A stretch of DNA of 7,484 nt from assembly GCA_031551765.1 (NCBI GenBank), contig JAVBNC010000063.1, positions 1 to 7,484 of the forward strand, written 5' to 3'. Position 1 is the stretch's first letter; every line of letters begins with the position of its first letter. The position numbers and the translations under genes were made by a program. The stretch is from JAVBNC01 sp031551765 (GTDB lineage: Bacteria > Desulfobacterota > Desulfovibrionia > Desulfovibrionales > Desulfovibrionaceae). This document shows positions 1 to 4,775 of this stretch, in pieces. Under the pieces are notes generated by a model. It was given only the letters and a program-made list of their open reading frames with translations. It searched no databases and was not told the origin of the DNA.

Positions 1-782
1 GCACGGTCAGCGGCGGCAGCTGCAGCGGCCTCGGCAGCGGCGGCAGCGGCATCTACACCGGCGGCGGGAACAACAACATCACCGTCAACGGCGGCGCGGT
101 CAGCGGCGGCAGCGGCGGCAGCCTCGGCAGCGGCGGCAGCGGCATCTCCACCGGCGACGGCAGCGACGTTGTGACCGTCAGCAACGGCGGCGCGGTCAGC
201 GGCGGCTTCGGCCTCGGCAGCGGCGGCAGCGGCATCTCCACCGGCGGCGGCAGCGACCGCATTATTCTGGCCGCCTCCGGCGCCACGGTTACGGGCGACA
301 TCGTGGGAGGCGCGGACGCGGATTACCTGGACCTGGGCGGCAATACCGTAACCGTACGGCAGGCTGTGAACGATTCCGGCGCGTTCAGCGCGACGGCCCT
401 GACCGGGGAAAGCCTGAGCGCCGCGAACTTTGACGTTATGACCGGCCTGTCCGGAACCACGCTGAAGCTGGGGCAGTTTGACGGCCTTAACGACGCCGCG
501 CTGACAGACGGAAAATGGCACATGACCGGCCTGGCTACGGTGGCAAGCTTTACCGACCCGGCCTTCAAGGCGGGCGACAACCAGGCCACCCTGGTACAGG
601 GCGCGTACAACACGGCGGCCAAGGAATTTACCGCCCAGGTGGGCGGCGCGGACGGCCTGCTGGTGTACGACAGCAATTCCTTCACCGGCGGGTTCGCCAT
701 AAGCGTGGAAGCCGTGCTGCTGACGGGCCTGGGCGCTTTGACCGCGAGCATTGGCGCCAGCGGGTTTGTGACCTTCGCGTAA
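1..782 (+). CDS. Repetitive, probably secreted surface protein (3' end only)
   Basis: An open frame runs in from the left edge, with codons in phase at position 3, and ends at TAA 780-782; the start lies outside the window. The visible 259 or so residues have two parts. The first is a Gly/Ser-rich tract of 31-residue repeats (3-266). The second is a non-repetitive C-terminal domain of about 170 residues, rich in Ala, Gly, Thr, Val and Asp, with short beta-strand-like runs (for example TVTGDIVGGADADYLDLGG). It ends with DGLLVYDSNS, then EAVLLTGLGAL, and finishes on a hydrophobic FVTFA. Low charge, many Gly/Asp turns and a C-terminal strand pattern of the 'LLVYDxDx...LTG' kind recall beta-strand-repeat and RTX-like proteins exported by type I secretion, where the signal is C-terminal. 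That export route is inference. No cysteine cluster, enzyme motif or membrane anchor is visible. A stable hairpin terminator follows 29 nt after the stop. An adhesin or biofilm protein is plausible; the exact function is not recognised. Confidence 0.75.
   Translation, partial: TVSGGSCSGLGSGGSGIYTGGGNNNITVNGGAVSGGSGGSLGSGGSGISTGDGSDVVTVSNGGAVSGGFGLGSGGSGISTGGGSDRIILAASGATVTGDIVGGADADYLDLGGNTVTVRQAVNDSGAFSATALTGESLSAANFDVMTGLSGTTLKLGQFDGLNDAALTDGKWHMTGLATVASFTDPAFKAGDNQATLVQGAYNTAAKEFTAQVGGADGLLVYDSNSFTGGFAISVEAVLLTGLGALTASIGASGFVTFA
3..266 (+). repeat. 93-nt in-frame tandem repeats (31 residues) in the secreted protein
   Basis: Three consecutive units are visible: a partial one (3-80, 26 codons, cut by the window edge), and two full ones (81-173 and 174-266). 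The shared residue pattern is TV(N/S)GGAVSGG, a Gly/Ser stretch, LGSGGSGI(S/Y)TGxG, then a short polar stretch ending in two aliphatic residues. Both full units are exactly 31 codons, but with small internal shifts (SGGSGGSLGSGG versus SGGFGLGSGG) that suggest slippage inside a GGC/AGC-rich core. The array certainly continues upstream of the window. Confidence 0.85.
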
Positions 783-811
783 GCGCGGGGCGGGTGGCGG
801 CGCATAACACG

Positions 812-843
812 GCCCCGGCGCGGGCAACCGCGGCCGGGGCTTT
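812..843 (+). terminator. Rho-independent terminator after the secreted-protein gene
   Basis: An outer stem GCCCCGG (812-818) pairs with CCGGGGC (834-840). It stacks directly on an inner stem CGCGG (819-823) / CCGCG (828-832) capped by a GCAA tetraloop of the GNRA class, with one bulged G at 833. Only three T follow (841-843), so the U-tract is short, but the 12-bp GC stem 29 nt after the stop codon fits a terminator. Confidence 0.65.
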
Positions 844-885
844 GCCCTGGGGCGGGGTAAGGGCGGGTGCCGTACAATCCCCGGC

Positions 886-1032
886 GCGGCCATGCGTGCG
901 CGCGTCTTTTACGGCGCCCTTGCGCCTGGATCCCCCGGTCAAGCCGGGGGATGACGGGTGGAAAGGGGCCGGGGGATCCAGGCGCAAGCGAGACAGAAGG
1001 GACGCGCGAACGCGTTGGCGCGCCGCAAGCCC
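886..1032. repeat. Dispersed palindromic (REP/BIME-like) element, copy I
   Basis: The core is a hairpin with a perfect 9-bp stem, ATCCCCCGG (930-938) / CCGGGGGAT (944-952), and a TCAAG loop. A larger perfect 20-bp inverted repeat pairs 919-938 with 969-988, so the element folds in two alternative ways. The flanks, 886-918 and the reverse complement of 989-1032, share GC-rich stretches leading into CTTGCGCC, as in copies II and III. The outer limits are approximate. The copy lies about 50 nt upstream of the GIY-YIG start codon, in the otherwise geneless 783-1081 interval. Confidence 0.8.
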
Positions 1033-1081
1033 CCGCCTTTTCCGTCTTTACTCCATGCCGGACCCGGCATATTCTTCACCC

Positions 1082-1372
1082 ATGCGGAAAAACCCATGCG
1101 TCTATATCCTTGCCAGCAAGCGAAACGGCACGTTGTACACGGGCGTCACATCCAATCTCGCGCAACGTGTGGAGCAGCATAAAACAAAAGCGGTGGAGGG
1201 CTTCACAAAGCGCTACGCCGTTCATGCGCTGGTTTGGTATGAGCGGCATGAGACCATGGCTGGCGCTATTGCCAGGGAAAAGGCCATCAAAAAGTGGAAC
1301 CGGGCCTGGAAAGTGGAGCTTATCGAAGCGGTGAATCCCAAATGGCGCGATTTGGCGGAAGACTTGCTGTAA
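1082..1372 (+). CDS. Small single-domain GIY-YIG nuclease
   Basis: This 96-residue protein is almost entirely one GIY-YIG catalytic domain. The two signature strands are VYIL (residues 7-10, the 'GIY' element) and LYTGVT (18-23, the 'YIG' element). The usual active-site set is visible: Tyr8, Tyr19, Gly21, Arg29 and His33 in the LAQRVEQH helix, Tyr45 after FTKR, the metal-binding Glu66 in AIAREKAIKKW, and Asn85 in the NPKWRDL tail. Nothing appears to be missing, so it should be able to cut or nick DNA. There is no DNA-binding or recruiting domain, as in the UPF0213/YhbQ-type group, whose cellular roles are largely unknown. The start at 1082 places the first strand six residues in, as in relatives; an in-frame ATG at 1055 would add nine residues. 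Neither start has a clear Shine-Dalgarno. The gene is visibly less GC-rich than its surroundings and sits between palindromic elements I and II, which suggests horizontal origin or a functional link to them. Confidence 0.9.
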   Translation: MRKNPCVYILASKRNGTLYTGVTSNLAQRVEQHKTKAVEGFTKRYAVHALVWYERHETMAGAIAREKAIKKWNRAWKVELIEAVNPKWRDLAEDLL

Positions 1373-1382
1373 CGCCGGTTGG

Positions 1383-1628
1383 GAAGCTTTCGGAGCGACA
1401 ACGCGCTCGTGCTCTTCTTACGGCCCCCTTGCGCCGGGCTCCCCCCGTCAAGCCGGGGGATGACCGGTGGAACGGGGCCGGGGGCTCCCGGGCGAAGGGG
1501 GGCGAGGCTTTCGTGCCCCAACTGGGCGACGGAAGCGGCAGCCATAAAGAAACGTCATCCCCCGGCTTGACCGGGGGATCCAGGCGCAAAGGAGACGGAC
1601 GTCACGAGCGGGCGCGTTGCCGCGCCGC
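1383..1628. repeat. Dispersed palindromic element, copy II (composite with two opposed cores)
   Basis: A forward core near 1428-1464 (hairpin around CCGTCAAGCCGG, diverged on its left arm) is followed by a partial inverted half-copy, as in copy I. After a short interior comes an opposite-orientation core at 1553-1589 (ATCCCCCGG, CTTGA loop, CCGGGGGAT). The interior holds GGAAGCGGCAGCCATAAAGA (1531-1550) just before the reverse core, and copy III carries the same signature at the same place. The left flank (from about 1383, CTTTCGGAGCG) also matches the left flank of copy III. It starts about 10 nt after the GIY-YIG stop codon. No protein-coding gene is supported between 1373 and 1801; most of that interval is this element plus the ferredoxin promoter and leader. 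Confidence 0.75.
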
Positions 1629-1697
1629 CCCGTCCGTCCGCCCCGCGCCGCCAAAGGCCGCGCCCCGCGCCGGAAACCCTCCTGCCCGTCATTTTTC

Positions 1698-1726
1698 TTG
1701 ACACCCTACGCTTGCGCGGCTATCAG
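1698..1726 (+). promoter_or_regulatory. Sigma-70-type promoter for the ferredoxin gene
   Basis: A perfect -35 hexamer TTGACA (1698-1703), a 17-nt spacer, and a -10-like TATCAG (1721-1726, four of six bases matching TATAAT). This predicts a start near 1733 and a leader of about 70 nt. It lies just beyond palindromic element II and is the only good promoter match seen upstream of the ferredoxin. Confidence 0.6.
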
Positions 1727-1801
1727 CAGGGTCAGGCGGCCGGGAAAGCCCGCAATTCGCGCGCGGCGGCCCCGGCACGAAAAACCCGTTTGGAGGAAAC
1801 C

Positions 1802-1990
1802 ATGGGCTGGAACGTTATTGTTGATACCGACAAGTGCAACGGCGACGGCGAATGTGTGGACGTGTGCCCCACGGAAGTCTATGAGCTGAAGGATGGCAAG
1901 GCCGATCCGGTGAACGCGGAAGAATGCCTGGGCTGCGAATCCTGTATCGAAGTGTGCGAAAGCAACGCCATCACCATTGAAGAAGTATAA
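1802..1990 (+). CDS. Two-cluster ferredoxin with an Asp in place of one cluster-I cysteine
   Basis: A 62-residue, acidic, cytoplasmic electron carrier of the bacterial 2[4Fe-4S] type. The N-terminal motif is C12-x2-D15-x2-C18-x3-C22-P and the C-terminal motif is C42-x2-C45-x2-C48-x3-C52. There are thus seven cysteines, with Asp15 at the second ligand position of cluster I. The same substitution (Asp14) defines D. africanus ferredoxin III, whose cluster I converts between [3Fe-4S] and [4Fe-4S] forms and can take up other metals. The C48/C52 segment and the DTDKCxGDGECVDVCP stretch match that protein closely from memory. The start is set by a strong GGAGG (1792-1796) five nt before ATG 1802; an upstream in-frame ATG at 1712 would add a non-homologous Arg/Ala-rich leader and is rejected. 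The gene is monocistronic: its own promoter lies upstream and a terminator array starts 11 nt after the stop. The redox partner cannot be told from this window. Confidence 0.95.
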   Translation: MGWNVIVDTDKCNGDGECVDVCPTEVYELKDGKADPVNAEECLGCESCIEVCESNAITIEEV

Positions 1991-2028
1991 GTGACGGGGA
2001 GCCGGGTTGTCCCGGCTTTGACGCGCCG

Positions 2029-2057
2029 AAAACGCCGGGTGTTTGCCCGGCGTTTTT
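2029..2057 (+). terminator. Strong (probably bidirectional) terminator after the ferredoxin gene
   Basis: A perfect 11-bp stem (AAAACGCCGGG 2029-2039 / CCCGGCGTTTT 2046-2056) with a 6-nt loop and a T-run at 2053-2057. The A-run on the left arm gives a T-run on the opposite strand, so it could also stop transcripts arriving from the convergent minus-strand activator gene. A weaker hairpin, GCCGGG/CCCGGC (2001-2006/2011-2016), precedes it. Confidence 0.85.
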
Positions 2058-2064
2058 GCCTTTA

Positions 2065-2123
2065 AAACCCCGCTTCGGGGTTTGTCATCCGTGGAAGATG
2101 CCGGGTTCCTGCCCGGCGTTTTT
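2065..2123 (+). terminator. Additional tandem terminator hairpins
   Basis: The first hairpin, AAACCCCG (2065-2072) / CGGGGTTT (2076-2083), has a 3-nt loop. The second, GCCGGG (2100-2105) / CCCGGC (2112-2117), is followed by TTTTT (2119-2123). The second hairpin with its tail GTTTTTGCCTTT is a near-copy of the main terminator (2035-2063), so the terminator has been duplicated about 65 nt downstream. Confidence 0.65.
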
Positions 2124-2156
2124 GCCTTTGACGGCGTTTTTGCTCCGCGCGGAAAA

Positions 2157-2441
2157 AGTTTCGGAGCGGCCGTGCGCCTGCCTTTTTCTTTCGTCTCCCT
2201 TGCGCCTGGATCCCCCGGTCAAGCCGGGGGATGACGGGTGGGGGGAGCGGGGGCTTTCGTGCCACAGCCTGGCGGGGTGGCTTCGCGTGGATATGGCGGC
2301 GGAAGCGGCGGGCATAAAGAGAAAGGCGGCCCATAAAAGGCGGCGGGAGCGGCACCCATAAAGAAACGTCATCCCCCGGCTTGACCGGGGGATCCAGGCG
2401 CAAGCACGACGGAAAAAACGCGCGGGCGCACAGCCGCTCCG
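2157..2441. repeat. Dispersed palindromic element, copy III, with 38-bp perfect inverted repeats
   Basis: The arms 2199-2236 and 2367-2404 are perfect reverse complements over 38 bp, and each contains the 9-bp stem with a TCAAG/CTTGA loop. Beyond them the symmetry continues imperfectly: 2162-2181 and the reverse complement of 2422-2441 match at 18 of 20 positions (CGGAGCGGCyGTGCGCCyGC). The roughly 130-nt interior carries direct repeats of a GGxAGCGGC...CATAAAG unit (2301-2320 and 2345-2363). No protein is encoded. The right end directly abuts the stop codon of the activator gene (2442-2444), so the element lies between the two convergent genes. Confidence 0.85.
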
Positions 2442-4574
2442 CTACCCGCTTTTCTTCAACTTCCGCCACAAGGTCGCGCGGCAAATGCCCAGCTTTGCGG
2501 CGGCTTCTTCCTTGTTCCAGCGGCACTCTTCCAGGTAGCGGGCTATGACTTCCTCCTCAATGGCCGCCAGGGTGCCGCGCCGCAGCAGCAGGGCGGTTTC
2601 CGGGCTTGCGTCCGGGCGCGGGACGGGCGGTCCATCCGTATACGCGGCCGGATACGCGTCCGTATGCGCTTCCGGGTACGCGTCCGGATACGCGGGCGCG
2701 GACGCCCCGCCGGGCTGCGAGGGAACGGCGGCCCCGCCGTCCAGGCATTCCGCCAGGCCGTGGCCGCCCCCGGCCTGGGCGCTGAGCACCACGTAGCGGT
2801 GGATCACGTTTTCCAGCTCGCGCACGTTGCCGCTCCAGCGGGTGTGGCGTATCAGCGCGCGGTCGGACGGGCTGAGCGCGGGCGGCGCGGTCTTGTAGCG
2901 GCGGCCGTAGGCCTGCAGAAAACGCCGCGCCAGCAGCAGGGCGTCCCCTTCGCGCTCCGAGAGCGGCGGCAGGGTCAGGTTCAGCGTGTTCAGGCGGTGG
3001 AACAGGTCCGGACGGAATTCCTTGCGCGCCAGCAGGGCCGCCATGTCCGCGTTGGCGGCGGAAATGACCCGCACGTCCACGGCGGTTACGGCCTGCGCGC
3101 CCACGCGGCGGATCTCCTTTTCCTGGATCACGCGCAAAAGCACGCCCTGCAGGGGCACGGGCAGGGAGTTGATTTCGTCCAGGAACACGGTGCCGCCGTG
3201 GGCCAGTTCGAACAGCCCGGCCTTGCCGCCGCGCCGCGCGCCGGTGAACGCGCCTTCCTCGTAGCCGAACAGCTCGCTTTCCAGCAGGCTTTCCGGTATG
3301 GCCGCGCAGTTCACGGCCACAAAGGGGCGGTTCTTGCGGGCGCTGGCGTTGTGGATGCTCTGCGCGAACAGCTCCTTGCCCGTGCCGCTCTCCCCGTGGA
3401 TCAGGATGTTGGCGTCCGTGGCCGCGAACAGCCGGGCCCGCTCCACCCGGCTCTTGAAGGCCGCGCTTTCCCCGGCCAGGTCTTCAAAACGGTGCCGCGC
3501 GGCCAGGCCCTTGTCGTGCAGTTCGCGCCGGATGCGGCGTTCCTGCTGCTGAATTTCCGTGACGTCGCGGGCTATGACCAGGCATTCGTCCTCGGGCGGC
3601 GGGACGGACGGAGCGGGCGGAACGGGCCGGACGGGCGGGATGCCTTGCGGCGCGGCCCGCGTCTCTTTGGCGGGCGCGGCGGGCGCGGCGGCCGCCCCGG
3701 CTGAAGAAAGAGGGACCTTCCTGAATAAAAACGCCTGGCCGCGTATGCGCAGCACGGCTTCCGCCGGTCCGCCCTCCCGCAGAAAGCGGCGCAGGCCCGC
3801 GTCCAGGCCGGGCAGCGAAGCCATGTCCCGCCCGGACAGTCTTTCAAGGGCCGGGGCCGGGGCCAGGCCCAAAAGGTCCGCGAACGCCTGGTTGGCCAGG
3901 CTGATGCGCCCGCCGCGCAGCAGCAGCAGGCCTTCGTTCACGGAAGCCATCACGCTTTCCAGGGAGCGCAGCTGGCGTTTTTCCACGCGCCGGGCCTCGA
4001 TGATGGCCAGGGCGCGGATGATGGCGCTTCTGACGGAACGCCGCCCCGTGGGCACGAACACCACCGGGAAACCCATGGCCGCGCCCGTGCGCGCGCCCAG
4101 GCGGCCGCCGCCGGCCATGGCGTCCAGCCCTTCCCGCGCGCCGCGCACGATCAGCCGCTCTATGTCCCGCCGCGAACGGTAGGGGTAGATGCGCAGTTCG
4201 GCCAGGCCCAGCATTTCGCGCAGGGCCCCGGTTTTGAAATCCGCCGCGTCCGCCGCGTAGAGCAGGAACCCGAGCCTGGGGCCGTGGATTTTGGCTTTGG
4301 CCAGGGCTTCCGCCAGGTCCATGTCGTCCGGTTCCGCGCGCAGCACCACTATGTCCGGGAAGTGGCGCTCGATAAGGTCCGCCACGGCCCCCCGGCTGAT
4401 GATCACGTCCGGCCGGGACGTGCGGCTGAACAGCGCGTTCAGGATGTCGATAAGCTGGCGGGTGGCGCGTTCCCATTCCAGGATGGGCGGGGAAATGCCC
4501 ATCTCCGCGCACAGGTGGCGGATATCGTTGATCTGGTCGCGGTAGGCGGAGATGATGAGCAGTTCGTGGTGCAT
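2442..4574 (-). CDS. Sigma-54-dependent enhancer-binding activator, PrpR_N/PAS type
   Basis: A 710-residue transcription activator. Residues 1 to about 195 match the PrpR_N sensory domain plan (the ligand is 2-methylcitrate in PrpR; unknown here). About 203-285 plus 329-350 form a PAS domain (NEGLLLLRGGRISLANQAF; ending in CLVIARDVTEIQQQERRI), interrupted by an Ala/Pro-rich insert at about 290-328. The AAA+ domain carries Walker A GESGTGKE (394-401), the sigma-54 contact loop GAFTGA (441-446), Walker B GGTVFLDEI (460-468), FRPDLFHRLN (520-529) and GNVRELEN (582-589). A repetitive Tyr/Pro/Ala/Asp linker (about 615-660) leads to a Fis-type HTH (about 671-708, NKEEAAAKLGICRATLWRKLKK). All catalytic motifs are intact, so it should remodel sigma-54 polymerase. 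The stop is TAG, directly followed by palindromic element III. It is divergent from the aldolase/symporter operon, which has a sigma-54 promoter and is the obvious target. The start at 4574 fits the PrpR_N start; the ribosome site is weak (AAGG about 8 nt upstream). Confidence 0.93.
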   Translation of the reverse strand: MHHELLIISAYRDQINDIRHLCAEMGISPPILEWERATRQLIDILNALFSRTSRPDVIISRGAVADLIERHFPDIVVLRAEPDDMDLAEALAKAKIHGPRLGFLLYAADAADFKTGALREMLGLAELRIYPYRSRRDIERLIVRGAREGLDAMAGGGRLGARTGAAMGFPVVFVPTGRRSVRSAIIRALAIIEARRVEKRQLRSLESVMASVNEGLLLLRGGRISLANQAFADLLGLAPAPALERLSGRDMASLPGLDAGLRRFLREGGPAEAVLRIRGQAFLFRKVPLSSAGAAAAPAAPAKETRAAPQGIPPVRPVPPAPSVPPPEDECLVIARDVTEIQQQERRIRRELHDKGLAARHRFEDLAGESAAFKSRVERARLFAATDANILIHGESGTGKELFAQSIHNASARKNRPFVAVNCAAIPESLLESELFGYEEGAFTGARRGGKAGLFELAHGGTVFLDEINSLPVPLQGVLLRVIQEKEIRRVGAQAVTAVDVRVISAANADMAALLARKEFRPDLFHRLNTLNLTLPPLSEREGDALLLARRFLQAYGRRYKTAPPALSPSDRALIRHTRWSGNVRELENVIHRYVVLSAQAGGGHGLAECLDGGAAVPSQPGGASAPAYPDAYPEAHTDAYPAAYTDGPPVPRPDASPETALLLRRGTLAAIEEEVIARYLEECRWNKEEAAAKLGICRATLWRKLKKSG
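2628..2696 (-). repeat. Degenerate short repeats encoding a YPxAY-rich linker in the activator
   Basis: About 69 nt built from variants of a 12-nt motif (on the plus strand TCCGTATACGCG, TCCGTATGCGCT, TCCGGATACGCG and similar) encode residues 627-649, PAYPDAYPEAHTDAYPAA followed by YTDGP, between the AAA+ and HTH domains. All units are multiples of three, so slippage would change linker length without frameshift. Confidence 0.75.
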
Positions 4575-4603
4575 GGGCGGCCTTGCCCTTTGTTTTCAGA
4601 ACG

Positions 4604-4662
4604 ACGTTCAATATGTCTTATTATTAAACCTTACGTTGCAATATTTCGTTTATTTCCGCAAC
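4604..4662. promoter_or_regulatory. Candidate upstream activator sites between the divergent genes
   Basis: In the AT-rich intergenic region, ACGTTCAATATGTC (from 4604) and ACGTTGCAATATTTC (from 4633) are direct repeats. Their CAATAT cores (4609 and 4639) are exactly 30 nt apart, about three helical turns. An inverted pair GTTGC (4635-4639) / GCAAC (4658-4662) overlaps the second. They lie about 75-135 nt upstream of the predicted start at 4738, the normal zone for enhancer-binding proteins. Binding by the neighbouring activator is inference. Confidence 0.45.
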
Positions 4663-4711
4663 AAAAAATGGCTTTTCATCCCTACCCTCCTGAATACACT
4701 GCCTAAAATTA

Positions 4712-4727
4712 TGGTACGTTTTTTGCC
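4712..4727 (+). promoter_or_regulatory. Sigma-54 (-24/-12) promoter of the aldolase/symporter operon
   Basis: TGGTACG (4712-4718), four nt, then TTGCC (4723-4727), compared with the consensus TGGCACG-N4-TTGCW. The invariant GG and GC are present with exactly 10 nt between them. The transcript would start near G4738, giving a leader of about 38 nt that contains the AAGGAG ribosome site (4764-4769). The divergent gene encodes a GAFTGA-containing activator, which strongly supports the call. Confidence 0.85.
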
Positions 4728-4775
4728 GTTTTCCCCTGTCTGTAACAACACCCCCAACCGGAAAAGGAGCGTGCC

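Noticed and set aside
515..1081. Upstream extension of the GIY-YIG frame to 515
   Set aside because: It would overlap the secreted-protein gene, the terminator and palindromic element I, and the sequence before residue 1 of the short form is Arg/Gly-rich with no homology.
1712..1801. N-terminal extension of the ferredoxin starting at 1712
   Set aside because: GGAGG five nt before ATG 1802 and the usual length of the family fix the start at 1802; the predicted promoter -10 also overlaps the start of the longer form.
919..2404. CRISPR array suggested by several similar palindromic repeats
   Set aside because: Spacing is irregular, copies occur in both orientations, flanks are shared between copies rather than unique spacers, and no cas gene is present.
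886..2441. Insertion sequence with transposase
   Set aside because: Inverted repeats exist, but no transposase or RAYT frame is found inside any copy; only the GIY-YIG gene lies nearby, outside the copies.
2664..3704. Long plus-strand open frame opposite the activator gene
   Set aside because: It is antisense to an activator with all AAA+ motifs intact; its product is His/Arg/Gln/Ala-rich low-complexity sequence with no family resemblance. Long shadows like this are expected at high GC.
4575..4730. Sigma-70 promoter for the activator on the minus strand
   Set aside because: AT-rich sequence offers several partial -10 matches, but none has a -35 at acceptable spacing good enough to report.
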